Source: Chara braunii
Lineage: Eukaryota; Streptophyta; Charophyceae; Charales; Characeae
NCBI GenBank assembly: GCA_003427395.1
Contig: BFEA01000700.1
Location: 506,256 to 539,372, forward strand
Direction of reading: 5' to 3'
DNA: 33,117 bases
Within the stretch, counting starts at the first letter, position 1. Each line of letters starts with the position of its first letter. A model generated the notes under the pieces. That model had not been told where the DNA came from. It searched no databases and saw only the letters and a program-made list of their open reading frames with translations. Below are positions 1 to 8,320 of the stretch, in pieces. The position numbers and the translations under genes were made by a program.

Positions 1-48
1 AGAGTCCAAGTCTATTCTACCTCTCCCCCAGTCTAACTGTAGATGCAT

Positions 49-110
49 GTAAGCCCCTAGGCCATATGTATGTGCTCAGTGTAAGCCCTTAGGCCATATG
101 TATGTGCTCA
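49..110 (+). repeat. 32-bp tandem duplication
   Basis: A 30-base stretch starting GTAAGCCC and ending TGTGCTCA at 49-78 recurs at 81-110 with one substitution and a 2-base spacer. Fragments of the same phrase (GGCCATATGT) reappear near 207, so the left edge may be a decayed minisatellite. No coding signal was seen. Confidence 0.8.
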
Positions 111-279
111 GGAAGCCATGGATGTAGGCTATTTATGATGTATGTGTATATATCCAGAAGCCAGTTGTATACCCGAAGGCTGTATGAATCATATATGGGG
201 CCGAAGGCCATATGTCAGCACTATATGTGTGTTGAGAATACCATGTATACGGGCCAGACTGGACAGACCCCCCCAAAGT

Positions 280-342
280 CTGTGACCAAGCTCGAACCCG
301 TGACCTGTGAAATGTAGCTGGAAGACTCAACCGTATGCACAA
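280..342 (-). repeat. Degenerate tRNA-like (Pol III promoter-like) fragment
   Basis: On the minus strand a B-box-like GGGTTCGAGC lies near 291-302, and a loose A-box-like stretch lies near 323-340, in the order and spacing of an internal Pol III promoter. Acceptor pairing is not evident. It is more likely a tRNA-derived retroposon (SINE) head or tRNA pseudogene than a working tRNA. Confidence 0.4.
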
Positions 343-374
343 CAATCGGAAATAGCACATGTGTGTGGTATATC

Positions 375-440
375 AGACAGGGGAGGAGAATCGAACGACC
401 AAGACCAACACCCCGAGCAAGCCCTGCAGAAACCAGAACC
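375..440 (-). repeat. Degenerate tRNA-like fragment, B-box only
   Basis: Minus-strand GTTCGATTC at about 387-397 is a good T-loop/B-box core. I cannot identify a convincing A box upstream of it. It is listed because it sits directly beside three other tRNA-like fragments. Confidence 0.25.
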
Positions 441-495
441 AGCATACAACACCCAGGACTTGATCCCCTGACAAATACAGGCAGGGTCTGTAATC

Positions 496-562
496 ATAAC
501 CATGTAGTGGTTAGAGGATACTGTATGTCCAGCCGTGCGTCATTCTAATTCCCTGCCGGTGT
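496..562 (+). repeat. Degenerate tRNA-like fragment, plus strand
   Basis: TGTAGTGGTTAGAGGATA at about 503-520 resembles an A box/D arm. ATTCTAATTCCCTGCCGG at about 542-559 resembles a decayed T arm. The orientation is opposite to the neighbouring fragments. The T-loop core has lost its usual GTTC, so this is a relic at best. Confidence 0.3.
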
Positions 563-571
563 CCATGCGCA

Positions 572-652
572 AGGCTGCAGATTTGAACCCATAACCTTAT
601 ACCACAATGCGCATTTCCAACCGGTGCTCTAACCACTGAGCTACATCAACTG
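572..652 (-). repeat. tRNA-derived element with near-consensus A box
   Basis: The minus strand reads TAGCTCAGTGGTTAGAGCA (625-643), an essentially consensus D arm/A box. About 38 bases further along is GGGTTCAAATCTGC (577-590), a B-box/T-loop match. The anticodon arm does not form a clean 5-bp stem with a 7-base loop, and no matching acceptor arms were found. A tRNA-derived SINE or tRNA pseudogene is therefore favoured over a functional tRNA. Confidence 0.6.
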
Positions 653-654
653 GA

Positions 655-1200
655 CAGAGGGCCAGAGTTTCAAATGCAGTTGAAACTCCGCTGTCAAGAA
701 AAGTCGCACTGCGGAGTTCGTAACTGCAGTTACAAAAAGAGCATGGCCATGGCCGAGTTGTTATTGTTGTTGTTGTTCTTCTTGTTCTTGTTTTGGTAAT
801 GTCTTTGTGTGGCTCGGCCACGCCAGAGGGAAAAAAAAAAAAAGCATCTCGTCCCATGGCGGGGCCATGGCCGAGATGCCTCGGCCACGCCCGAGATAAA
901 AACAAGGGGTAACCTCGGCGTGGTCACGAAAACAGTTTGTAATTGCACTTTAAACAATCCCGCGAATACAACACACCCCTACGTGACCCCACCGGACCCG
1001 AAACGTAGGTCATATACATTCACCATTACAGGCCCTTTTGCCTCGAGTGCAATTACAAACTCAAACCCTGACTGCGCCGTAGTTTTCTCTAAAAACACAA
1101 AAGAACAGCCACGTGCCTGACTGAACTGCAGTTACAAACTCCGCGGTGCGACTTTCCTGCAAAGCGGAGTTTCGACTGCATTTGAAACTCGGGCCCTGAC
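655..1200. mobile_element. Nested foldback (MITE-like) element
   Basis: The arm at about 661-735 is the near reverse complement of about 1123-1197. Both contain AACTGCAGTTAC, a GCGGAGTT block and the phrase TGCATTTGAAACTC or its complement. Nested inside is a perfect 15-bp inverted repeat (GTTTGTAATTGCACT at 935-949, complement at 1046-1060). A smaller hairpin, GCATCTCG/CGAGATGC, lies at 844-879, and AGTTTCAA/TTGAAACT lies within the left arm at 667-688. No transposase is encoded. This architecture fits a non-autonomous foldback element, but target-site duplications were not established. Confidence 0.6.
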
Positions 1201-1258
1201 TAGACTGCTGACACCGAGTTTGAAAAATGCATTTAGAAACTGTTTTCGTGACTGCGCC

Positions 1259-1370
1259 CTACCGTCTTCCCCCGAACACAACGCACCCTCATTTTGGCTG
1301 TATCTGGCCGGAAATATAGCTTGTATACATTCATTTTTAGGGTGCATCATGTTCGGGGGAAGGCGGTAGT
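1259..1370. repeat. Inverted repeat with ~30-bp arms
   Basis: The arm at about 1259-1291 (ACCGTCTTCCCCCGAACA, then GCACCCT) is matched by its reverse complement at about 1339-1370 (AGGGTGC, then TGTTCGGGGGAAGGCGGT) with a few mismatches. The loop is about 47 bases. It abuts the foldback element on its left and may be its outer part or a second small element. Confidence 0.6.
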
Positions 1371-1754
1371 TACCCCCCCAAAAAAACGAAGCTTTCTTGG
1401 GTGGAAAAGGGCCCCAGCCTCCTTTTCTGTAACGGAATCTGAAGATGATAGCTGCAGAATTTGAAAATGGTGTTGAGCTAGAAAGGGTAAGGCATAACTT
1501 GGACCATTTGGGTCACAAGTTCTCACAACGCTTGTATATCCTAGAGCCCCATTCGTCCTGCCCAAAGTCTCGTAGTACTGAGCAGGCTTTTGGCCCCTGT
1601 ATGCCGTACAGCGTCCTCTTTTTTGCAATACCTACACCCTTCCCTTACCTCATCCTGCGCCATTTGGCCCAACTGCCATCCTAAATGAATACCGCCCTGT
1701 TCCATTTTCTTCACGCAGGGTAAAAGAGGCCGTCACCCTTTGGGGAGGGGGAGG

Positions 1755-1756
<2 letters not shown>

Positions 1757-1833
<77 letters not shown>

Positions 1834-1854
1834 NGCGTGAGAGAGAGAGAGAGA

Positions 1855-1908
<54 letters not shown>
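1757..1908 (+). repeat. (GA)n microsatellite
   Basis: About 150 bases of GA dinucleotide with interruptions (a GCGTGA near 1835 and GGGA near 1857) and one unresolved base at 1834. Array length is probably collapsed or uncertain in a short-read assembly. The long Ser-Leu and Arg-Glu open frames over it are artefacts of the repeat. Confidence 0.97.
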
Positions 1909-1913
<5 letters not shown>

Positions 1914-2610
1914 CAACTGCATAATGCAATGGGAACTGGGGAAAGTTAGAGGGATAGTGCTTTAAACCACCAGTACCCTGCCCATACGTTGGTCGTGGGC
2001 CCCTCACCGCGACTCTCGTAGGGGCAAACTCGACAAAGGCTGCGGATGAAATTTATCAAGGGCCGCTTGGGCCCTAAAGTTGTGGTGGTGTATGTGCTGA
2101 CGACTCTGAAAAATAGCTGGGCGGGGCACTGGCGGTTTAATTAGCATACCTTTAAGTCCAAGGGGGTACCAGAGAGGACCATGGAGAGAGAAGGGTTGGG
2201 AGACGGGGTTGCGGTGTGTGACGCCGCCGATGGGGGAGCACGCCTTTGGATTTCGACAAGCAAGACGAAATAATCGAACTAAGAAAATGCAGAAGCCAGT
2301 GCGCATGGAAAACACTGAAATTGGATATGGCCACAGTGTCGGAACCAGCGACCAGAGACCAGCTGATATGGACATTCACGGACATAAGGATTGACACACA
2401 CCGTCAAATCCGTGACCTCGATGGAACAGCCCAAATACCATGGAAGCCATGGCCCAGGGCGGAGGCCACCCCGCCCCATGGACAGCCATTATCAGGCCCG
2501 GGTGACAGTAAGGGGGTTTGTTGTAGGACATGAGGGATGCGTAGTATTCGGGGCAGCATTGGCAAGGTATCAGTCAGCAGGCCTTTGGATCCTTTGTAAT
2601 TCAGAATTAT
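1909..2610. other. No recognisable feature
   Basis: Mixed-composition sequence with only short overlapping open frames in every phase. I see no domain, promoter or repeat worth naming. Confidence 0.5.
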
Positions 2611-2619
2611 TTTGTTCTG

Positions 2620-2689
2620 GTGGTGGCCGGATTCGAACTCACGTCTGTTTTTCAACAGGTTCATGTGTGCATCAACTGAGCCAGACCTT
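2620..2689 (-). repeat. tRNA-derived element (A and B boxes)
   Basis: The minus strand reads TGGCTCAGTTGATGCACA (2666-2683), a good A box, and GAGTTCGAATCCGG (2628-2641), a near-perfect B box, spaced as in a tRNA. The anticodon region folds as CTGTT/AACAG with a loop too short for a tRNA, and the acceptor ends do not pair. It is best read as a SINE head or tRNA pseudogene. Confidence 0.55.
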
Positions 2690-2907
2690 CCTAGTGTGAG
2701 TAAGCACTCAGTCACACAGGGAACATGCTAATCTTCTTATTTGTGGGGCATGCTCACACTTAGAAGTTTATGGGTTTGAATTTTCTCCCAATTAGTGGGC
2801 TCCCCTTTGGTTTGCATCTGTGTTAACTACTGTTGTTAAGGGGAAGCTCCACAATTACTGAGGAACTACTTTAAACTTTCTGGTCCTATGGACCATATGA
2901 GGAAACG

Positions 2908-3249
2908 ATGTATCCTCGAGGTAGAGGGGGCGCGGGTAGAGGACGGAGAAGTTATGGAACAATACGAACATTGGTCCAACATGATATTGCGACCCAATGG
3001 AAGGCAGCTAAAGACAAGCTTGATCAATCCCATACCTGGGGGGACATGATCAGGATTATCTCCTGTTTCAGCAAGGACTGGCTGGGAGGGGGATGGGAGG
3101 GTTGGGTAGCTGAGGTAAAATGGACTGGGAATCGTCGGACTGGAAGGGAATCACAGGAGGAACCCCGGGCGGAAATGGTAAGAGATTATCAGTTGATTTC
3201 TCACGACTGGATCAAGGTAGACCCCGGCGACCCGCTACGACCAGCCTAG
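2908..3249 (+). CDS. Weak candidate ORF, unrecognised (113 codons)
   Basis: I do not recognise this frame. It starts with an Arg/Gly-rich stretch (PRGRGGAGRGRRS, residues 3-15) and continues with a Trp- and charge-rich segment. The Arg/Gly start could suit a nucleic-acid-binding tail, but the stretch is short and no family motif is visible. There is no clear promoter, intron signal or neighbour to support it. It is followed in a different phase by low-complexity pyrimidine sequence. It could be chance. Confidence 0.15.
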   Translation: MYPRGRGGAGRGRRSYGTIRTLVQHDIATQWKAAKDKLDQSHTWGDMIRIISCFSKDWLGGGWEGWVAEVKWTGNRRTGRESQEEPRAEMVRDYQLISHDWIKVDPGDPLRPA

Positions 3250-3399
3250 GACTTCGCAGACCCCTTCCCCCCCCACCCGTTGTCCTTGGTAGAAGTACTG
3301 TCACTTTCATGAGCCGGGATGCCGGGTGGATTGGATCGAGTTGGTCACAGCTTGTCGCAGCTCACAGTATACACTCAGTATACTCTCAGCAGACTCTAC

Positions 3400-3500
3400 T
3401 CTGTCTACTTTTTTCTGCTTTTTTGCTTTTTCTACTTTCTGCTGTTTTTCTGTTTTTCTGCTGTTTTCTGCTGTTCTCTGCTGTTCTGCTGTCTTTCCCT
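3400..3500 (+). repeat. Pyrimidine-rich CTG/TTTT low-complexity tract
   Basis: An irregular run built from TTTTTCTGCTG-like words, including repeated CTGCTGTT phrases. It creates hydrophobic Phe/Leu-rich open frames that should not be read as membrane proteins. Confidence 0.7.
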
Positions 3501-3505
3501 GCCTC

Positions 3506-3627
3506 GTTCAGCACATTCTCAGTCATGTTCAGTAGAGGCTCAGCAGACGGATACATTTTTCTGTCTTTTGCTGTTCGCCCTTGCCCTGTTCAAGCACATT
3601 CTCAATCATGCTCAGCAGATGAATACA
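3506..3627 (+). repeat. ~82-bp imperfect tandem duplication
   Basis: The phrase starting GTTCAGCACATTCTCAGTCA at 3506 recurs at 3588 with an extra A and several transitions. Both copies continue into CTCAGCAGA and GATAC or GAATAC. The two units are therefore about 82 bases apart. Confidence 0.7.
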
Positions 3628-3758
3628 ACAGACGCCCTGAGGTTAGTCGACGGTTGGCAGGGGCTAGGGATAGGAGCGAGATTACACTGGTGCCCCCCAG
3701 TGCCCCCGCCCATTACCCGGCCCGGCTGCAGGATTGGTTGGCAGAATTGACCTGATAT

Positions 3759-3854
3759 GGGACGCTGGACCCGGTTTCCAGCAATGGCGTCGCGTCTAAT
3801 GATCTATTGTATGTCAATGTGTTATTTAAGGGACGCTGGACCCGGTTTCCAGCA
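3759..3854 (+). repeat. Two identical 25-bp hairpin repeats
   Basis: GGGACGCTGGACCCGG followed by TTTCCAGCA occurs at 3759-3783 and again, identical, at 3830-3854. Each copy folds through GCTGGA/TCCAGC. The 46 intervening bases are unique. Confidence 0.85.
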
Positions 3855-3875
3855 GGTGACGCTCCCCACCGATAG

Positions 3876-4457
3876 ATGGAGCGGCCCGCCAGGCAAAGCC
3901 TCAATCCCGGTGGTTCTCTTACCACCACCAGGATAGAGGCCTTGCACAAGGGCCTTATTTCAACAAAAAAAAAGCAAAAAAACAAAAAACTTTCTGGCCC
4001 TGTTATCACTCTCTTTGCCCTATTTGTATCTCCCCTACTCCTCACCGTGCAGAAGATTGAAGTAGGGATAATTGAGGAGTCTCGTAGGGCAGAGATTGAT
4101 TCTGCACACAACGGGGTTAATCCTTCCTCACTGGGGAAGCAATCAATGGTCCGTGACTATGCTATATTCGTGTTATACAGGGAAGCTGTCTCCAGGGGAG
4201 CAGTGGCTGAGGCTCTTCCAGCTCTAATGGGAAGAGGAGTGCGTATAAGTGTTGTAATCAAATCTCATAATTGGAGCCTTGAGCACTGGGCCCTTAAAAA
4301 AAAAAAAAAAAAGAGGTTCCTGGTTGTCTGTAACCGCGACCAGTCCCGGATGTGCCTGATTGGAATTGCATCCAGAAAGAATCGCGTTGTCAGTATATGC
4401 CCTAAAGCTAGGCTACCAGAGTGGCCAGGGACCACTTGCCTGGCCGGCCCAAAATAA
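3876..4457 (+). CDS. Weak candidate coding stretch, unrecognised
   Basis: An open frame of 193 codons that I cannot assign. Its most protein-like part is about residues 60-130 (from EVGIIEESRR through VVIKSHN), which has balanced composition. The earlier part crosses A-rich runs at 3965-3990, and the later part crosses an 18-A run at about 4297-4314 that encodes poly-Lys. The stop TAA overlaps AATAAA at 4453-4458, a canonical-looking polyadenylation signal. A TGCAG at about 4049-4053 could be a 3' splice site opening an exon. It may be a fragment of an unidentified transposon gene. The ATG is arbitrary because the frame is open upstream. Confidence 0.2.
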   Translation: MERPARQSLNPGGSLTTTRIEALHKGLISTKKKQKNKKLSGPVITLFALFVSPLLLTVQKIEVGIIEESRRAEIDSAHNGVNPSSLGKQSMVRDYAIFVLYREAVSRGAVAEALPALMGRGVRISVVIKSHNWSLEHWALKKKKKKRFLVVCNRDQSRMCLIGIASRKNRVVSICPKARLPEWPGTTCLAGPK

Positions 4458-5034
4458 AAGTGCAATTATAATTTATATTTCTTTTTTGCGACTCTGCTGA
4501 AGTTACTCCTTTTTTAAATTTGGTAAAGATTCCTTTCCCCCCCCACCCAAAAAAAAAAAGTCACATTTTAATATGCTGGGAAAGGGGCCCAACGTCCCTT
4601 ACATCATTGGCCGGGGGTGTCGGGATGAGCAAGGCACACTTGCCAAGCAGGTCACTGACCACAACATTGCAAAGTAGCTCGATCAACACGAAACCCTAAA
4701 AAGAGCGAAGAAATCCCGACTCCAATGTCCCAATCCCGGAAATCCAAATTCAAAAGGAAAAGGGAAAATTGCATCTGTACCCCACTTCTGGATGGGAATA
4801 GCTCGCTATACCCAGTCCCAGCGCCAACGATGCTGGTCACACTGGGAGTATTAACGTGGGGATGGGTAGGGTAGGTGGTTTGTCAGGACAATCATTGGCT
4901 GCCGCTGCCAGCAATCACTGCGAGTGTGGTCCTTGGCCTATACAACACCCAGGGCTTTTCACAAAAAAAAAAAAAAAAGGTGGACACAGGTTGGTACTGC
5001 AAAATTGCAGTTATAACCAACTACTGGAATGCAC

Positions 5035-5460
5035 AAATTATGGACATACCCAGGCAAAATTATGGGCATACCCGGGACTGAGGTGGACTGGACAAATTAT
5101 TCATATACCCTACTACCGAATGGCTGAAATTATGCTCATACCCAGCAGCCGCTGGGGCGCAACCGTCCACATGGTGGGCATGAGCATAATGTTGTGGTCT
5201 GCCATCCAAGGCCTGACCCTGGCTGTGGGTACACCCGCAATTTTTCCAGCCCGTTGCTGGCCATGGGCATAATTTCGTTGTTGGGAACTGAGGGCCTGCT
5301 GGACCGAGTATGCCTACAATTTCGCACTGGGGAAAAGCCCGGTACTACGCAAAGTTGAACAGGGTCCGGGTATAGATGCAAGTTGGGTGCTGGTACTGGG
5401 TATAGAGGGTGTTCCCCATCTTTTAGTGGGGTACAGATGCAATTTTCCCAAAGGAACAAT
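5035..5460. repeat. Dispersed 17-bp motif family in both orientations
   Basis: AAATTATGGACATACCC-like words start at 5035, 5057, 5094 and 5127. Reverse-oriented versions (GGGCATGAGCATAAT, CATGGGCATAATTTC, GGGTACAGATGCAATTTT) occur near 5177, 5262 and 5430, with weaker ones near 5307 and 5373. The conserved parts are AAATT at one end and TACCC at the other, with a variable centre. Confidence 0.55.
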
Positions 5461-5487
5461 AAGTATAAAACAGTTTTTTTCCAGATT

Positions 5488-5488
<1 letters not shown>

Positions 5489-5521
<33 letters not shown>
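5489..5521 (+). repeat. Poly-T run (33 bases)
   Basis: An uninterrupted T run. On the minus strand it is a poly-A that could mark the 3' end of a retroposed sequence lying to the left (minus-strand sense). No target duplication was checked. Its length is unreliable in a draft assembly. Confidence 0.9.
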
Positions 5522-5522
<1 letters not shown>

Positions 5523-6413
5523 TCCTTGGACGGCCGGGCTGCTCGGATAGACAAGGTCACCCAGGCGGCCCGGCTGGTAGCCTTGCCCTAAAGGCATGTC
5601 AGGCTTGCCCAGCCAAGAACAGAACAAAAAAAGGGGAGCAACGGCTTGGCCCGGTGCACGATGACAAAAGGGGAGCAAAGAACTGACCTGGCTCGGTCAG
5701 TACACCCATGCACGCCCCTGATGATGGCCAGCGTTCTGACGGCTGGGACGAAACGCTTGTAGGGTAGTCCATCAGCAGTGCTTCATGGTTATGGCACTGC
5801 GCGCCGACTTTTCATTGTGCTTTATCGTTTATCTTTCGAATTGATGCTCTCGGGTGTTGTACCTGTCTCCTTTGTCATGCTTGTCTTGTATTAGTCTTGG
5901 CGTAGTGCTTGCACTGCATGCTGTGTGTTGCTCATACTACTACTAGTCATTCAGTACACCCACGAACTGCTGAAATACAGACCCAAGTTCAAACTCCACT
6001 CATATCAGTAAAAGTTAGCAAAACCTACAATTTGGAAGAAAGGGACAAAAAAAAAAGCGCAGCAAGGAGAAAAACAGGGAATCAAAAGAAAAGAAAAGGA
6101 AAACAGGGAAATTGGGCGCAATGTCTGGGCCCGCTCCTCTATACAGCATTGACGCTTTCCGACAGCTAAGTGGACCTCATCATACACGTACGTTCCACGG
6201 ACCCAAAAAACTCTGAAAAAAGGGGAAAACAAAACGGTTTTGTCTACTGCCACACCGAACCCGAACATATGGGAAGCCCTGGAGAATCCAAAAAAGGTGA
6301 GGCCTAAACTTTAGGGTCCACAAGAAGGAACCGGCCCGGAAAAGCCACGCGGAGCCAAAAGGTTGAAGAGAAAACGAACGAGCCCGAGTTGCTATGGACC
6401 TCGTTCCACACCA

Positions 6414-6587
6414 CTTGAGTTCAAGAGCGAAGCGAAAAATCATCGTCCCCCTCCCCCCCCCTTTTAGAGTGACGCGCTTTGTTTTCACTTTTTTGTGTCC
6501 CAAGGGTGCACCCTTGAAACTCAAGGGCGACACTGCCAAAATAGCCCTTGAATTCAAGTCACCTCCCGGAGGTACCTTGAGTGCAAG
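6414..6587. repeat. Cluster of CTTGA/TCAAG palindromes
   Basis: Four inverted motifs share a CTTG/CAAG core. They are CTTGAGTTCAAG (6414-6425), CCCTTGA-AAC-TCAAGGG (6511-6527, a 7-bp perfect stem), CTTGAATTCAAG (6547-6558, a perfect 12-bp palindrome) and CTTGAGTGCAAG (6576-6587). A separate palindrome, ACCTCC-C-GGAGGT, sits at 6561-6573. Related half-sites continue to about 6735. Confidence 0.7.
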
Positions 6588-6932
6588 TGCGAGCAGATAC
6601 CGCCAACACTCCAAGTGGGGCCTTGTTTTCGTTTTTCTTGTTTTCCAGCAGGCGATCCTGGTCCCGGATTGGTCAAGCCATGGAGTTCGGTTTCAAGTGC
6701 AGCCTGTTCAAGGGTTTCCTCAAGTGCACATCGAACCATAAATCGAGTCAGTGTAAATTAATTACAATTTCTCATGACGGGATTGACTGAGCAGTACTGA
6801 AGGAGGGGGGGGCGCAGCGCTACCGGGGGCACTGCGCCGCCGGGTTGGTCCAGCAAAGATTCCTCGGATGACACAACCTTGACGAGATCGTGTGGCGGAT
6901 GGTGATGGCGCTGCGAAGAGGAGCTTTAGCGA

Positions 6933-6940
6933 TGACGTCA
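6933..6940 (+). promoter_or_regulatory. TGACGTCA (bZIP/CRE-type) palindrome
   Basis: An exact TGACGTCA octamer, the classic bZIP-binding palindrome. There is no identifiable gene beside it, so it may be a chance occurrence. Confidence 0.2.
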
Positions 6941-6949
6941 TATGAGGGT

Positions 6950-8320
6950 TCGTGGGTGTAAACTATTCTTCCGCCTTCCTTCAATTGCACTGTCTAAGGG
7001 CTTGAATCTTCTGTGGTTGCTTGTCGACGGGTCCGACGAGGCGCTACCACACCATCCATTAGCCTGTTAGGTTGTGGATGGCCAGTTATGCTTTTGTTGC
7101 TAGCATCGAGATTATAGGCGGCAGTTGAGGCCGCCGTCGCTAGCATGTGGAGGGAGGCTGGATGTTTCTCTTCCGAAGGTGGTTAGGGTTAGGTTCGAGG
7201 GTGTTTTGGAGGGGAGGCGGAGGATGCTTTGTGAGGAATTCTCTATTGGCAGACATGAGTTGCAGGGCTTCTTCGATTGCGTTCATACGATTTCTGCTTG
7301 GTCATCTGAGTCTTGGTCTCAAAATCAACCAAATTTTTTTGTGATGATTTCTTTTCTTATGAGGGCAGGGGAGGGTGCTGATGGAGAAGGAAGCTGGAAA
7401 TAAGGAAGATCTGTGACGGGATTTGTCAGCTACGAGCGACATGCAAGCGTCAGGCAGTGTTGATGGAGGATTTAACGCAGATAGATTAAGCGCGCCAGGC
7501 GGAGACGTGCGGAGGGTGTAATATTATTGTCCGCTTTGATAAGGGCATATTCTCGCTGGATGCACACGTTCTGCCCTGCCCTATACCTGGATTCTCTTTT
7601 TTTTTTTGTTTTGACTTTGCATAACGATGATCGATCTTGATTCTTTAGATTAGTTTTTCGGATTAGGTTTTCAAGATTCGTTTCCAGGATTTCTTCTTCA
7701 TAGCATAGTCGGTTCCGATTCCGTTCTTGTATTTCCAAATAAAGATCCGGAAACTTTTTTCTGAGTAAGATTCCGAACCTGGAATCCGCAAAGCAGAATG
7801 TCGCTCTGATTCCAATGAATATCACCAAGTCTGATTACCAAAGGCTTCTCAAAGTGAGCTTGATGTCTAATTGATATTCAAAATTGATCCAATTTTTAAA
7901 TTCTCTATATTAGTATGCTTAAGTTTACTCTCTTCTATTTTGAATTCGGTATTTGATTTGACTTTTGATTTGATACTTGATTCTGTATGTTTTAGGAATT
8001 TTAAAAATAGGTCATAATTGAGTCTGTGGCTGTGATATCATAGGATTTGGGTTCATAGGTGCCGATTGAACTCTCTTCTTTAGGGTTGGAGCCCCTTCCT
8101 GCGAGGGTTATGCAAGGTGGGAGGTGTGATCCTTGAGAGGGTAGGGGCGGTTTGTGGGCTTGTTCTCTTTTGGGCCAGGCTGATTTGGGTTGGATCAGCT
8201 AAGGCGGTTGGGAGAGAGGACAAAGGGACGTGCTAAATTCAGCAAGGTGGGAGGTTGAGAGGTGTTTCACCTGGAGGGGTGGGACATGAGGGAAGGGTGA
8301 TCTTCTGCTCCGCGGGGGCA
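6950..8320. other. No gene recognised
   Basis: This stretch holds an open frame of 92 codons at 7125-7403 (plus) and one of 118 codons at 7472-7828 (minus, Lys/Asn/Arg-rich). Neither has a recognisable domain. The 7860-8030 part is AT-rich with TTGATTTGA-like words. GCAAGGTGGGAGGT occurs twice (about 8112 and 8242). I would not annotate a gene here. Confidence 0.5.

Noticed and set aside
572-652. Functional tRNA gene
   Set aside because: A and B boxes are good, but acceptor and anticodon arms do not form canonical stems.
1711-2007. Long Ser-Leu or Arg-Glu open frames
   Set aside because: They are translations of the GA microsatellite and cross an unresolved base.
3290-3755. Membrane protein from the hydrophobic plus-strand frame
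   Set aside because: Hydrophobicity comes from the CTG/TTTT low-complexity tract, and all three phases are similarly Phe/Leu-rich.
5387-5686. Phe-rich protein or membrane segment
   Set aside because: The Phe run is translation of a 33-base poly-T tract.
5718-5741. C/D-box snoRNA (TGATGAT followed by CTGA)
   Set aside because: The base before TGATGA is C rather than a purine, C and D boxes are too close, and there is no terminal stem.
6180-6614. 144-codon minus-strand frame
   Set aside because: It overlies the palindrome cluster and a C-run, with no recognisable domain or neighbour support.
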